NCBI RefSeq assembly: GCF_009811555.1
Contig: NZ_BLIN01000007.1
Location: 248,001 to 312,000, forward strand
Source: Streptomyces caniferus
Lineage (GTDB): Bacteria; Actinomycetota; Actinomycetes; Streptomycetales; Streptomycetaceae
Length of the DNA: 64,000 nucleotides
Reading direction: 5' to 3'
In this document: one piece after another, positions 6,920 through 16,356 of the stretch
Numbering within the stretch: position 1 is the first letter of the stretch
Layout: the number at the start of each line of letters is the position of its first letter
Program-made: the position numbers and the translations under genes
Notes under the pieces: model-generated
What the model was told of the DNA's origin: nothing
The model's input: the letters and a program-made list of their open reading frames with translations, nothing else
The model's database searches: none

Positions 6920-8320
6920 ATGGCTGCATCGGCATCCCCTGACGGCGCGAGCGAGCGCCTCGTCATCGAGAACTGCGCCCTCGCGACGGTGGACGCCCAC
7001 GACACCGAGTACGCCACCGGTCATGTCGTCGTCGCCGGGAACATCATCGAGTCGGTCGGTGCGGGCAAGGCCCCCGAGGGCCTGGCGAACGTGGTCCGCC
7101 GGATCGACGGCACCGGGCACCTGGTCACCCCCGGCCTGATCAACACCCACCACCACTTCTACCAGTGGATCACCCGAGGGCTGGCGACCGACCACAACCT
7201 GTTCAACTGGCTGGTCGCGCTCTACCCCACCTGGGCGCGGATCGACGCCCCGATGCTCGCCGCGGCCACCCAGGGCTCGCTCGGCATGATGGTCAAGGGC
7301 GGTGTCACCACCGCCTCCGACCACCACTACGTCTTCCCGCAGGGCTCCGGCGACCTCGTGGGCGCGGAGCTGGCGGCCGCCGCCGAGATCGGCGCCCGGA
7401 TCACCCTGGCCCGCGGCTCCATGGACCGCAGCGAGAAGGACGGCGGGCTGCCCCCGGACTTCGCCGTCGAGACCACCGAGGGCGCCCTGCTGGCGACCGA
7501 GGAGGCCATCGACACCCACCACGACGCCTCCTTCGGCTCGATGGTGCACATCGCCGCCGCGCCCTGCTCGCCGTTCTCCGTCTCCACCGAACTCATGCGG
7601 CAGGGCGCCGAGTTGGCCCGCCGCAAGGGCGTACGGCTGCACACCCACGGCTCGGAGACCGTGGAGGAGGAGAAGTTCTGCCACGAGCTGTTCGGCATGG
7701 GCCCGACCGACTACTTCGAGTCGACCGGCTGGCTCGGTGACGACGTGTGGATGGCGCACTGCGTCCACATGAACGACTCCGACATCGCCGCCTTCGCGCG
7801 CACCGGCACCGGCGTCGCGCACTGCCCCTCCTCCAACGCCCGCCTCGCGGCCGGTATCGCCCGCGTCCCCGACCTGCTCGCGGCCGGCGTCCCGGTCGGC
7901 CTCGGCGTCGACGGCACCGCCTCCAACGAGTCCGGCGAACTCCACACCGAACTGCGCAACGCCCTGCTGATCAACCGTCTCGGCGCCCACCGGGAGGCCG
8001 CGCTGAACGCCCGCAAGGCGCTGCGGCTGGGCACCTACGGCGGTGCCCAGGTCCTCGGCCGGACCGCCGAGATCGGTTCGCTGGAGGCCGGCAAGCTCGC
8101 CGACCTGGTGCTGTGGAAGCTGGACGGCCTCGGCCACTCCTCCATCGCCGACCCGGTCACCGCGCTGGTCTTCGGCCCGGCCGCACCGGTCACCCTCTCC
8201 CTCGTCGGCGGCCGGCCGGTCGTCGAGGACAACCACCTCAGCAACGTCGACGAGGACGCCATCGCCCGCACCGCGCGGGCCGAGGCACAGCGTCTGGCCC
8301 GGATCGCCGCCGAGGGATGA
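6920..8320 (+). CDS. 8-oxoguanine/guanine deaminase (amidohydrolase)
   Basis: A 466-residue metal-dependent amidohydrolase. Metal ligands are visible in INTHHHFYQW, HTHGSE, WMAHCVHM and GLGVDGTASNES. The overall pattern fits the 8-oxoguanine deaminase/TrzN-like branch (cog0402) better than classical guanine deaminase. The reaction is hydrolytic deamination of guanine to xanthine or 8-oxoguanine to urate; the second would feed directly into the uricase operon upstream. The ATG at 6920 is preceded by AGGAAG. It sits between two NCS2 permeases, arguing for an import-and-deaminate module. Substrate choice is an inference. Confidence 0.85.
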   Translation: MAASASPDGASERLVIENCALATVDAHDTEYATGHVVVAGNIIESVGAGKAPEGLANVVRRIDGTGHLVTPGLINTHHHFYQWITRGLATDHNLFNWLVALYPTWARIDAPMLAAATQGSLGMMVKGGVTTASDHHYVFPQGSGDLVGAELAAAAEIGARITLARGSMDRSEKDGGLPPDFAVETTEGALLATEEAIDTHHDASFGSMVHIAAAPCSPFSVSTELMRQGAELARRKGVRLHTHGSETVEEEKFCHELFGMGPTDYFESTGWLGDDVWMAHCVHMNDSDIAAFARTGTGVAHCPSSNARLAAGIARVPDLLAAGVPVGLGVDGTASNESGELHTELRNALLINRLGAHREAALNARKALRLGTYGGAQVLGRTAEIGSLEAGKLADLVLWKLDGLGHSSIADPVTALVFGPAAPVTLSLVGGRPVVEDNHLSNVDEDAIARTARAEAQRLARIAAEG

Positions 8321-8358
8321 CCCCTCGGCGCGGCCGCGGCCGACGCCACCCCTGAACT

Positions 8359-8414
8359 CGGCCGGGAGGGACGGCTCCCGGCCGGGCTTGTGGATCCGAG
8401 CGGGGTCCACAAGC
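8359..8414 (+). terminator. Two consecutive stem-loops after the deaminase
   Basis: CGGCCGGGAG/CTCCCGGCCG (8359-8368 with 8375-8384, 6-nt loop) is followed at once by GCTTGTGGA/TCCACAAGC (8386-8394 with 8406-8414). They end the deaminase transcript. The rest of 8415-8629 is non-coding leader of the next permease, with the AAGGAGG ribosome site at 8617-8623. Confidence 0.7.
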
Positions 8415-8629
8415 GCCGGACCCGGGGGTGCGGGATCTTCTCGTACCCCCGGGCCGGTCGGCTCCCACCCCCGGGCCGGCCGGCCCCACCGCCGTCCGCG
8501 CGCCACGAGCGCGGAGTCTCGCAGCATCGCTCACCAGGCAACTTCTTGCACCACGCACCACATGGCAAGCCCTCCGTGACAGCCTCGCCTCGCCGGTCCC
8601 GGCGACGCAGAAAACGAAGGAGGCCCGCA

Positions 8630-10114
8630 GTGGCCGCAACGACCGGGCAGAAGTCGGAGGGGGACCGGAAGCATCCGGTCGACCAGACCCTCCCGCCCTT
8701 CAAGATGTTCACCAGCGGCCTCCAGCACGTGGCCGCGATGTACGCGGGAGTGGTGGCCCCGCCGATGATCGTGGGGCCGGCCTGCGGGCTGAGCGCCACC
8801 GAGACGGCGTTCCTGATGGGCGCGAGCCTCTTCACCGCGGGCATCGCGACGCTGCTGCAGACACTGGGCTTCTGGAAGGTCGGCGCCAAGCTGCCCTTCG
8901 TCAACGGCGTCTCGTTCGCCGGTGTGACGCCGATGGTCGCCATCGGCAAGGCCCAGAGCCCCGGCAACGCGCTGCCGGTCATCTTCGGCGCGGTGATCGT
9001 CGCCGGTGTGCTGGGCTTCTTCCTCGCCCCCTACTTCTCCAAGCTCGTACGGTTCTTCCCGCCGGTGGTCACCGGCACCGTCATCACCCTGATCGGTGTC
9101 TCGCTGCTGCCGGTGGCCTTCAACTGGTCCCAGGGCGGCAACGACCGGGCCCCGGACTACGGTTCGCTGACGAACATCGGGATGGCCGCGCTGACCTTCC
9201 TGATCGTGCTGGTGCTGCGCCGGGTGCTGCGCGGCTTCCTCCAGCAGATCGCGATCCTGCTCGGCCTGATCGCCGGCACCCTGATCGCGATACCCGTCGG
9301 CATCACCCACTTCTCCACGCTCACCCAGGCGTCCCTGTTCGGCTTCCCGACGCCCTTCCACTTCGGTGCCCCGCAGTTCGACCTCGCCGCGATCGTCAGC
9401 ATGTGCATCGTGATGCTGGTCTGTATGACCGAGTCGACGGCCGACATGCTCGCCCTCGGCAGGATCGTCGACCGCCCGGCGGACGAGCGCACCATCGAGG
9501 GCGGACTGCGCGCCGACACCCTCGGCAGCGCCCTCAGCCCGCTGTTCAACGGCTTCGCCAACAGCGCCTTCGCCCAGAACATCGGCCTGGTCGCGATGAC
9601 CAAGGTGCGCAGCCGCTTCGTCGTGGCCACCAGCGGGCTGATCCTGCTCGTGCTGGGCCTGTGCCCGGTGGCCGCCTCGGTCATCTCGCTGGTCCCGCTG
9701 CCGGTCCTCGGCGGCGCGGGCATCGTGCTCTTCGGCTCGGTGGCCGCCAGCGGTATCCAGACGCTGGCCTCGGCCGCGATGGAGAAGGGCGACAACGCCC
9801 TGATCGTCGCGGCCGCCGTCGGCATCGGTCTGATCCCGATCGCCGCGCCGGACTTCTACCATCACCTCCCCAAGGACCTGCTGGTCGTCCTCGACTCCGG
9901 CATCAGCACCGGCTGTCTGGTCGCCATCGTCCTCAACCTCGCCTTCAACCACTTCGGCGCGAAGACGGCGGACGGGGAGGCCGACCGGGACGCGGAGGGG
10001 GCCGCGCTCGGGGACACGGCCGCGGCCGCCCCGGTCGACCCCGGGATCGCACAGCCGCCCGCCCCCGGCAGCGCGGACGACGCCGGTGAGCCCGCGGCGG
10101 CAACCGCCCACTGA
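8630..10114 (+). CDS. NCS2 nucleobase:cation symporter, second copy
   Basis: A 494-residue paralogue of the permease at 5472-6875. It shares LQHVAAMYAGVVAPPMIVGP, QTLGFWKVGAKLPFVNGVSF, CMTESTADMLALGRIVDRP and NSAFAQNIGLVAMTKVRSR, and has a hydrophilic Ala/Asp/Pro-rich C-terminal tail of about 45 residues that the first copy lacks. The GTG at 8630 lies 6 nt after a perfect AAGGAGG, so longer in-frame starts upstream are unlikely. Its two-hairpin leader suggests a promoter of its own. Likely substrates are xanthine, urate or guanine; sequence alone does not separate them. Confidence 0.9.
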   Translation: MAATTGQKSEGDRKHPVDQTLPPFKMFTSGLQHVAAMYAGVVAPPMIVGPACGLSATETAFLMGASLFTAGIATLLQTLGFWKVGAKLPFVNGVSFAGVTPMVAIGKAQSPGNALPVIFGAVIVAGVLGFFLAPYFSKLVRFFPPVVTGTVITLIGVSLLPVAFNWSQGGNDRAPDYGSLTNIGMAALTFLIVLVLRRVLRGFLQQIAILLGLIAGTLIAIPVGITHFSTLTQASLFGFPTPFHFGAPQFDLAAIVSMCIVMLVCMTESTADMLALGRIVDRPADERTIEGGLRADTLGSALSPLFNGFANSAFAQNIGLVAMTKVRSRFVVATSGLILLVLGLCPVAASVISLVPLPVLGGAGIVLFGSVAASGIQTLASAAMEKGDNALIVAAAVGIGLIPIAAPDFYHHLPKDLLVVLDSGISTGCLVAIVLNLAFNHFGAKTADGEADRDAEGAALGDTAAAAPVDPGIAQPPAPGSADDAGEPAAATAH

Positions 10115-10131
10115 CACCGGGACCAGGGCAT

Positions 10132-10173
10132 CGGCCCGTAAGAGAGCGGCAACCACAGCTCTCTTACGGGCCG
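10132..10173. terminator. Bidirectional terminator between permease and chitosanase
   Basis: A perfect 16-bp stem: CGGCCCGTAAGAGAGC (10132-10147) pairs with GCTCTCTTACGGGCCG (10158-10173), with a 10-nt loop. It lies between convergent genes and can serve both strands. Confidence 0.85.
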
Positions 10174-10220
10174 TTGGGCTGTTCGCGGCCTCCGCGGATC
10201 CGCGCGGCGGGCCGGCCGGG

Positions 10221-11099
10221 TCAGCCGATGTGGTAGCTGTCCCCGTACACCTTCCAGGCCAGCGGGGTGTGCAGATCGAGGTTGCCCTTTTGCAGGAACA
10301 CCCGCTGGGCGGTGTCGACCCGGCTGGTGTCGCTGTGCGCCTCCTCCTGCTTCATCGCCCACACCCGGGCGTCGAGGAAGGCGTTGAGGTAGGTCTTCTC
10401 GTCGCCGCCCCGGGACGGCGGCTTCGCCTTGGCCAGCGCCCGCTTGCGGATGCCGGAGAAGCTGGTCGCGTCGTCACCGTCACCGTGCATCACGAGCGCG
10501 TCGTAGTAGGCGAACTGGCCCAGCACCCCGATCCCGTCGGCCTTGCCCCGCTCGACTGCGGGATCGAAGTACACCCGGTCCCGCTCGTCGTTCTGTGCCT
10601 GCTGGAACGCGGGGTCCTGGGCGGCCTTCTTCCAGTCCTTGGGGTAGCCGGGGTCCAGCCCGTCGTGCGAGTCGCTGCCGTCGACGTCACGCAGTGCGGG
10701 GAGGTACTTGGCCAGGACGTTGCCGGGCTTGCGCTGGGTGTAGAGCTCGACGAGTTCGAGCATGTCGTGCGTGCCGGAACAGAAGCCGATGATGCCGCCG
10801 GTGTAGCCGCGGCCGTCGCCGATGTCCTCGATGTACCGGTACTGCGCCTTCCAGTCCAGCGAGGAGTTCTCCGCGCTGGAGACCAGTTGCATGGCGATCT
10901 CCTTCTTCGCCGGGTCGTCGAGGCCGGTCGCGGCGCCTGCCGCGTGGGGGGTGTGCTGAGCGTGCGCGGCCGGACGGTGCGGGGCGTCCGGGCCCGCCGT
11001 GGCGGCGACGGCGGTGGCCGGTACGGCGAGCAGGGCGAGGCCCAGGGCGGCGCGGGTGGCGTTCCTGGGCAGGGATGTGCCTATCGATCGGGTGCGCAT
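10221..11099 (-). CDS. csn: Secreted chitosanase, GH46
   Basis: A 292-residue protein with a Tat/Sec-like signal peptide (twin Arg region, ALGLALLAVPATAVAATAG) and a mature GH46 domain. Catalytic residues are Glu77 in SSAENSSLDW and Asp95 in IEDIGDGRGYTGG; their 18-residue spacing equals that of Glu22/Asp40 in Streptomyces N174 chitosanase. It cleaves beta-1,4 linkages in partly deacetylated chitin outside the cell. It is monocistronic, bounded by a strong terminator and a palindromic operator that matches the CsnR-box type. It is convergent with the permease and unrelated to purine metabolism. Confidence 0.93.
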   Translation of the reverse strand: MRTRSIGTSLPRNATRAALGLALLAVPATAVAATAGPDAPHRPAAHAQHTPHAAGAATGLDDPAKKEIAMQLVSSAENSSLDWKAQYRYIEDIGDGRGYTGGIIGFCSGTHDMLELVELYTQRKPGNVLAKYLPALRDVDGSDSHDGLDPGYPKDWKKAAQDPAFQQAQNDERDRVYFDPAVERGKADGIGVLGQFAYYDALVMHGDGDDATSFSGIRKRALAKAKPPSRGGDEKTYLNAFLDARVWAMKQEEAHSDTSRVDTAQRVFLQKGNLDLHTPLAWKVYGDSYHIG

Positions 11100-11143
11100 G
11101 GAGTCCTCCAGTCGGAGCGGGCCGTGGGGAGTTGCCCAATCGT

Positions 11144-11158
11144 TAGGAAGCTTTCCTA
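11144..11158. promoter_or_regulatory. CsnR-type operator upstream of chitosanase
   Basis: TAGGAAGCTTTCCTA is a perfect inverted repeat (TAGGAA-N3-TTCCTA) 45 nt before the chitosanase start. The core AGGAA-TTTCCT matches the box recognised by the ROK-family repressor CsnR in front of actinobacterial GH46 genes, as I recall it. No csnR gene is in the window. Confidence 0.75.
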
Positions 11159-11319
11159 CCAGACTTGGCGGGTGCCGTACAGCCGGTGCGGACACCCCGA
11201 CTGGCCCCGCCCCGCGGGCTGTTCGGCGTATCGGGAGCACCCGGATGCTCCCGGTGGGCGCCCGGCCGCCTCCCAGCGGGCGCTCATGCGTCTCCCGGCG
11301 CGGCTCCGGCCTGCGGGGT

Positions 11320-11874
11320 TCAGTCCAGCAACCCGCTCAGCATCGCGCGAAGGCCCGGGCCCGGGTCGAAGTCGTCCGCCGGGAACGCCAGTTGATGGAC
11401 GACGACGCCGTCCATGTAGTCGCAGAGGATCTCGCAGTGCCGCCGCGGCGCGGTCGAGCCGAAGCGCTCCAGCCACTCCGCTCCCCAGCCGACGACGGAC
11501 TCGCGGCCGCGGGTGAGCGCCGGGCGGAGCTCGGGCCGGGCCGAGGATTCCAGGTAGAGCGCGAAGCGGGCGGCGGTCCGGGCCCGTTCGGGGCCGATCA
11601 CGAAGCGGAGGAACCGGGCGACGGCCTCGGCGAGTTCACCGGCATCGGCCGGGGCGGCCGCCGCGGCGAAGGTCTCCCAGTCGCGCCGCTCCAGGACTTG
11701 GACGCGGTCGACGATGCCGTCGATCAGCGCCGCCCGGTTGCGGAAGTAGTTCGAGGCGGTGCCGGACGGGACTCCCGCCGCGGCGTCCACGGCCTGGTAG
11801 GTCAGCCGCCGCGCCCCCTCGCCGCCCAGCACCCGGATCCCCGCGTCCAGCACCTGCTCCCGCCGTCGTGCCAC
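11320..11874 (-). CDS. TetR-family regulator
   Basis: A 184-residue protein with an N-terminal TetR HTH (REQVLDAGIRVLGGEGARRL, then VPSGTASNYFRNRAALIDGI, residues about 5-50) and a helical ligand domain (RFALYLESSARPEL, CDYMDGVVVHQLAF). The start is the GTG at 11874. It is transcribed divergently from the M20 dipeptidase, and a perfect palindrome lies between them, so it probably represses itself and perhaps that gene. The ligand is unknown. Confidence 0.88.
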   Translation of the reverse strand: MARRREQVLDAGIRVLGGEGARRLTYQAVDAAAGVPSGTASNYFRNRAALIDGIVDRVQVLERRDWETFAAAAAPADAGELAEAVARFLRFVIGPERARTAARFALYLESSARPELRPALTRGRESVVGWGAEWLERFGSTAPRRHCEILCDYMDGVVVHQLAFPADDFDPGPGLRAMLSGLLD

Positions 11875-11902
11875 CCTGAGTGCCTTCCGTGCCGGTCGAT
11901 TC

Positions 11903-11932
11903 CTACGGTGTCCGTAGTGCCGGTCGACTATA
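11903..11932. promoter_or_regulatory. TetR operator and -10 box
   Basis: CTACGGTGTCCGTAG (11903-11917) is a perfect palindrome with arms CTACGG/CCGTAG. On the minus strand it lies directly downstream of a TATAGT -10 box (11927-11932), covering the expected start of the TetR transcript. GTGCCGGTCGA and CGTAGTGCCG each occur twice around it, giving extra half-sites. Confidence 0.6.
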
Positions 11933-12080
11933 AACGTAGTGCCGCGCGGCCTGCCGGACCGAGCGTCGCCGTGCCGCCCTCCGTGGCGTTATGCCCGATA
12001 TGCTGCATTGATCCTGAAGGTGAGTCAGCTCAGTGAGTCAATGTGCGCGCACGGACGGCGCCACGGAGAGGGGCCCCGCG

Positions 12081-13484
12081 GTGCACCAGGACGCCCACGA
12101 CCCGCACGCCCGCCGCGCCGGTTCGGCTCCCGCCGTGCTGGAGACCACCGTCGACGCGCTGATGGACGGGGTCTGCGCCGACCTCAAGCGGCTCGCCGCC
12201 ATCCCCTCGATCGCGTTCCCCGGCTTCTCGCCCGAACCGGTTCTGCAGGCCCGCGATCTGCTCGTCGCCCTGCTCCGGGACGTCGGTGTGGCCGACATCG
12301 GGGAGCTCAACCTCGCCGACACCGCCCCGGTCATCACCGGCAGCCTCCCGCCGCCGACCCCCGAGGCCCCCACCGTCCTCCTCTACGGGCACTACGACGT
12401 CCAGCCGCCCGGCGACGAACGGCTCTGGGACTCGCCGCCCTTCGAGCCCACCGACATCGAGGGCGGCATCCGGGCCCGCGGGATCGCCGACGACAAGGCC
12501 AACCTCATGGTCCACCTCGGCGCGCTGCGGGCCTACGGGGGCCGCCCGCCGGTCGGCATCAAGATCGTCTTCGAGGGCCAGGAGGAGTACGGCAGCGTCT
12601 TCGACGACTACCCGCCCACCGACCCCGACCTGTTCGCCTGCGACGCGATGATCATCGCTGACACCGGCAACATCCGCCCCGGCACTCCCACCCTCACCAC
12701 CGCCCTGCGCGGCGCCGCCGAGGTCTTCGTCGAGGTGCGCACGCTCGGCGCCGCCGTGCACAGCGGGGAGTACGGCGGCGCCGCTCCCGACGCCCTGCTG
12801 GTCCTCGTCAAGGCCCTGGCGACCCTGCACGACCTGCACGGCGACGTCGCTGTCGAGGGCCTGCGCCGCGAACCGTGGCACGGCACCACCCTCACCGACG
12901 ACGAGTTCCGCGAGCTGGCCGGCATCCCTCGCGACACTCCGCTGATCGGCTCCGGCGGGCTCGGCGAACGGCTGTGGAGCGGCCCCGCCATCACCGTCAT
13001 CGGCCTGGACGCCCCGCCCGTCGACCGCGCCGCCTCCGCCGTCGTCCCCTTCGCCCGCGCCAAGCTCAACCTTCGCGTCCACCCCCGGCAGGACCCCAAG
13101 GAGGCGCAGGCCGCCCTCGTCCGCCATCTGCAACGGCTGCGGCCCTACGGCATCCCGCTCACCGTCGTCCCCGGCGACGCGGGCCCCGGCTACGAGGCCG
13201 CCACCGACGGGCCCGCCTACCGCGCCGCCCGCACCGCACTGCGCCGCGCCTGGGGGAGTGACCCCGTGCACTCCGCGACCGGCGGTTCCATCCCCCTGGT
13301 CAACGGCCTGGCACAGGCCGTACCGGACGCGGAGATCCTGCTCTTCGGCGCCGAGGACAACCTCTGCGGTCTGCACGGCCCCAACGAACGGGTGCTGCTG
13401 TCCGAACTCCGCGGCGCGCTGCTCGCCGAGGCGGCCTTCTTCGCCGAGTACGCCGCTACCTTCCGCGCCGGGGATGCCCGGTGA
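12081..13484 (+). CDS. M20-family dipeptidase/peptidase
   Basis: A 467-residue zinc-dependent M20 peptidase of the carnosinase/PepV-like branch. The metal site is visible in VLLYGHYDVQPPG, the Asp in RGIADDKAN, the catalytic Glu pair in FEGQEEYGS, and DTGNIRPGTP. A dimerisation domain with VHSGEYGGA follows, with a final His in LCGLHGPNE. The GTG at 12081 has GGAGAGGGG upstream; a GTG at 12033 is possible but lacks a site. It hydrolyses dipeptides or N-acyl amino acids. Allantoate amidohydrolase is a relative, but the motifs fit dipeptidases better and allantoicase is already present. Divergent from the TetR gene. Confidence 0.85.
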   Translation: MHQDAHDPHARRAGSAPAVLETTVDALMDGVCADLKRLAAIPSIAFPGFSPEPVLQARDLLVALLRDVGVADIGELNLADTAPVITGSLPPPTPEAPTVLLYGHYDVQPPGDERLWDSPPFEPTDIEGGIRARGIADDKANLMVHLGALRAYGGRPPVGIKIVFEGQEEYGSVFDDYPPTDPDLFACDAMIIADTGNIRPGTPTLTTALRGAAEVFVEVRTLGAAVHSGEYGGAAPDALLVLVKALATLHDLHGDVAVEGLRREPWHGTTLTDDEFRELAGIPRDTPLIGSGGLGERLWSGPAITVIGLDAPPVDRAASAVVPFARAKLNLRVHPRQDPKEAQAALVRHLQRLRPYGIPLTVVPGDAGPGYEAATDGPAYRAARTALRRAWGSDPVHSATGGSIPLVNGLAQAVPDAEILLFGAEDNLCGLHGPNERVLLSELRGALLAEAAFFAEYAATFRAGDAR

Positions 13485-13577
13485 CCTGCGGCTTCGTGGC
13501 GCCGGGCGCGGCTGTCACCGGACCGCCGGCGGTACGGCGAGGGGTCTGCACCTACGACGGAGGGCCGGTGCGCATGA

Positions 13578-13625
13578 CGAGGGGCCGGTACGTGCCGCAG
13601 TGCGGCGGTACGTACCGGCCCCTCG
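13578..13625. terminator. Bidirectional terminator between dipeptidase and malate synthase
   Basis: CGAGGGGCCGGTACG (13578-13592) pairs with CGTACCGGCCCCTCG (13611-13625), with a nested GCCGC/GCGGC helix in the loop. It separates convergent genes. Confidence 0.8.
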
Positions 13626-13643
13626 GGTCCTACGGGCGGGGCC

Positions 13644-15272
13644 TCAGCCCAGCAGCTCGTACGCGGGCAGCGTCAGGAACTCCGTGTAGTCCTCGTCCAG
13701 TGCGACCCGGAGCAGCAGGTCGTGGGCCTGCTGCCACTTGCCGGAGGTGAAGGCGTCCTCGCCGACCTCGGTGCGGATGGCGGCCAGTTGCTCCGCGGCG
13801 ACCGCGCGCACCAGCTCCGCGGTGGCCTTCTCCCCGTTCTCGAAGACGACCCCCGCGTCGACCCACTGCCAGATCTGGGAGCGGGAGATCTCGGCGGTGG
13901 CGGCGTCCTCCATGAGGCCGAAGATGGCGACGGCGCCCAGACCGCGCAGCCAGGCCTCGATGTAGCGGGTGCCGACCTGGACCGCGTCGATCAGGCCCTG
14001 GTAGGTGGGCTTGGCGTCCAGGGAGTCGATCGCGATCAGATCGGCGGCCCGGACGTCGACGTCCTCGCGCAGACGGTCCTTCTGGTGCGGCTTGTCGCCG
14101 AGCACCGCGTCGAAGGAGGCGCGGGCGATCGGGACCAGGTCGGGGTGGGCGACCCACGAGCCGTCGAAACCGTCGCCGGCCTCGCGGTCCTTGTCGTTCT
14201 TGACCTTGGCGAGGGCCTTCTCGTTGGCCTCCGGGTCGCGGCGGTTGGGGATGAAGGCCGCCATGCCGCCGATCGCGTGCGCCCCGCGCTTGTGGCAGGT
14301 GCGGACGAGGAGTTCGGTGTAGGCGCGCATGAACGGGGCCGTCATCGTGACCGCGTTGCGGTCCGGGAGGACGAACTTGGCGCCGCCGTCACGGAAGTTC
14401 TTGACGATGGAGAAGAGGTAGTCCCAGCGGCCCGCGTTCAGCCCCGAGGCGTGGTCGCGCAGCTCGTAGAGGATCTCCTCCATCTCGTACGCGGCCGTGA
14501 TGGTCTCGATGAGGACGGTGGCGCGCACGGTGCCCTGCGGGATGCCGACATAGTCCTGGGCGAAGACGAAGATCTCGTTCCAGAGGCGGGCCTCCAGGTG
14601 CGACTCGGTCTTCGGCAGGTAGAAGTACGGCCCCTTGCCCAGGTCCAGCAGGCGCTGGGCGTTGTGGAAGAAGTAGAGGCCGAAGTCGACCAGCGCGCCG
14701 GGGACCGGCCGGCCCTCGAACTGGAGGTGGCGCTCGTCCAGGTGCCACCCGCGCGGGCGCATCACGACGGTGGCGAGCTCCTCGGCGGGCTTGAGCGCGT
14801 ACGACTTGCCGGACGCGGCGTCGGTGAAGTCGATCCGGCGCTCATAGGCGTCGATCAGGTTGAGCTGGCCGGTGACGACGTTCTCCCAGGTCGGGGCGGA
14901 GGCGTCCTCGAAGTCGGCGAGCCAGACCTTGGCGCCCGAGTTGAGCGCGTTGATGGTCATCTTGCGGTCGGTGGGGCCGGTGATCTCCACCCGGCGGTCG
15001 TTGAGCGCGGCCGGCGCCTCGGCGACCTTCCAGCTGTCGTCCGCGCGGATCTCCGCGGTCCGGGGGAGGAAGTCCAGCGTGCTGGTCCGGGCGATCTCCG
15101 CGCGGCGCTCGGCCCGGCGGGCGAGCAGCTCGTCGCGGCGCGGGGTGAACCGGCGGTGCAGCTCGGCGACGAACGCCAGCGCGGCGTCGGTGAGCACCTC
15201 GCCCTGTCGTTCGGGGGTGTGAGCGGGGTCGACTTCGGCGATGGCCAGCGGGGACGGCGCTGGTGCGGACAT
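13644..15272 (-). CDS. aceB: Malate synthase A
   Basis: A 542-residue malate synthase of the A isoform. Signature regions are [36 protein letters not shown] with the glyoxylate/Mg-binding Glu, [18 protein letters not shown], and the catalytic Asp loop [15 protein letters not shown] near residue 450. It condenses glyoxylate with acetyl-CoA. Here its role is assimilation of glyoxylate released from ureidoglycolate. The ATG follows a GGAG site; a longer frame to 15338 is less likely. An AllR-like operator overlaps its -35 box. It is a single-gene unit. Confidence 0.95.
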   Translation of the reverse strand: MSAPAPSPLAIAEVDPAHTPERQGEVLTDAALAFVAELHRRFTPRRDELLARRAERRAEIARTSTLDFLPRTAEIRADDSWKVAEAPAALNDRRVEITGPTDRKMTINALNSGAKVWLADFEDASAPTWENVVTGQLNLIDAYERRIDFTDAASGKSYALKPAEELATVVMRPRGWHLDERHLQFEGRPVPGALVDFGLYFFHNAQRLLDLGKGPYFYLPKTESHLEARLWNEIFVFAQDYVGIPQGTVRATVLIETITAAYEMEEILYELRDHASGLNAGRWDYLFSIVKNFRDGGAKFVLPDRNAVTMTAPFMRAYTELLVRTCHKRGAHAIGGMAAFIPNRRDPEANEKALAKVKNDKDREAGDGFDGSWVAHPDLVPIARASFDAVLGDKPHQKDRLREDVDVRAADLIAIDSLDAKPTYQGLIDAVQVGTRYIEAWLRGLGAVAIFGLMEDAATAEISRSQIWQWVDAGVVFENGEKATAELVRAVAAEQLAAIRTEVGEDAFTSGKWQQAHDLLLRVALDEDYTEFLTLPAYELLG

Positions 15273-15395
15273 GAGTGTCACTCCATTCAGCGGCGGTGCC
15301 TGGCGGCCTCCCGGACACCGGGCGGCACGGGGTGCCACGGGCTCCGGGATACGGTCGCGGGCGCCGTCTGGGTTCAGGGCGCTTCTGACCAGTGG

Positions 15396-15436
15396 AGACT
15401 AGTTTCCTTATCGCGGAACTTCAATGGTTTGTTGAT
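15396..15436 (-). promoter_or_regulatory. aceB promoter with AllR-like palindrome
   Basis: On the minus strand, TTGAAG (15419-15424) and TAGTCT (15396-15401) are 17 nt apart. The 17-mer at 15420-15436 (plus strand TTCAATGGTTTGTTGAT) matches the allantoinase palindrome at both outer halves and overlaps the -35 box. A second dyad, TTCC-N7-GGAA (15404-15418), fills the spacer and could be an alternative IclR-type site. Confidence 0.6.
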
Positions 15437-15612
15437 GTCGAGATTCTCAGAGTCGACAGAAGAGCTGATCCGATGGCTCCCGGTGCCATGCCGGTCACTC
15501 TCCATTACCCCCGCCCGCACCCCCACTCCCCGTACGGGGCAGGCCAGTTGGCGACGGGCGCGGGCGTCCGCTCCGGACGGATTCCCTCCGGGGGAGTGCC
15601 CTCCCGCGCGGT

Positions 15613-16299
15613 TCACTCCAGGCGGTGGAGGTCCTCCGGCGTGTCGATGTCGTACGGCTCGGCGATGTCGGCGCACTCGACGAGGGTGAGGGCGTCCGCA
15701 TGCCGGCGGAGATAGGCGCGCGCACCGCGGTCGCCCTCCGCGGTGGCGGCGATGTCCGGCCACCGGTCGGCGCCGAACAGGACCGGATGGCCGCGGCGGC
15801 CGTCGTACGCCGCGGAGACGAGCGAGGTGCCGCCCGCGTACGCCGCCACCACCCGCGCCACCGCCGCGGCGCCGATGCCCGGCTGGTCCACCAGCGACAC
15901 CACGACCGCATCCGCCCCCGAACCGGCCAGCGCGGCGAGGCCCACCCGGAGCGAGGAGCCCATACCCTGGGCCCAGTCCGGGTTTTCCGAGGTGCCGTAC
16001 GCCGAGAGGTCGGCCCGGTCGCGTACGGAAGCGGCGGCCGCCCCCAGCACGATGTGCACGGGGTCGCAGCCGCCGTCCCGCAGTGCCCGTGCGGCGTGCT
16101 CGACCAGCGGCCGTCCCCGGTGGTCGAGCAGTGCCTTGGGGCGTCCCCCCAGCCGCCGCCCGCCGCCCGCGGCGAGCAGCAGACCGGCCACCCTCCCCTC
16201 GGGCCGCCCGGCGCTCCGCGCACCCTCAGGAGTGGCGGGCCGCGCATGCGGTGGCTGTCCTTGTGCTTCTCCCGGCTGCCCGGGTGTCGTCGGTGCCAT
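15613..16299 (-). CDS. MobA/MocA-like nucleotidyltransferase
   Basis: A 228-residue protein of the NTP_transf_3 family. It has the nucleotide-binding GLLLAAGGGRRLGGRPKALL at residues about 39-58, the metal-binding VVVSLVDQPG, and a late HPVLFGADRW loop. The family includes MobA and MocA, which finish molybdopterin cytosine/guanine dinucleotide cofactors. Near purine genes it may mature the molybdenum cofactor of a xanthine dehydrogenase, but no such enzyme is in the window, so this is an inference. It has a non-conserved Pro/Gly-rich N-terminal extension of about 35 residues; the exact start is unsure. Confidence 0.75.
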   Translation of the reverse strand: MAPTTPGQPGEAQGQPPHARPATPEGARSAGRPEGRVAGLLLAAGGGRRLGGRPKALLDHRGRPLVEHAARALRDGGCDPVHIVLGAAAASVRDRADLSAYGTSENPDWAQGMGSSLRVGLAALAGSGADAVVVSLVDQPGIGAAAVARVVAAYAGGTSLVSAAYDGRRGHPVLFGADRWPDIAATAEGDRGARAYLRRHADALTLVECADIAEPYDIDTPEDLHRLE

Positions 16300-16356
16300 G
16301 GGGACTGCTTACCTCATGGCGCCCGGCCGCACGGCCCGTTGGGGGCGGCCGCCGGG

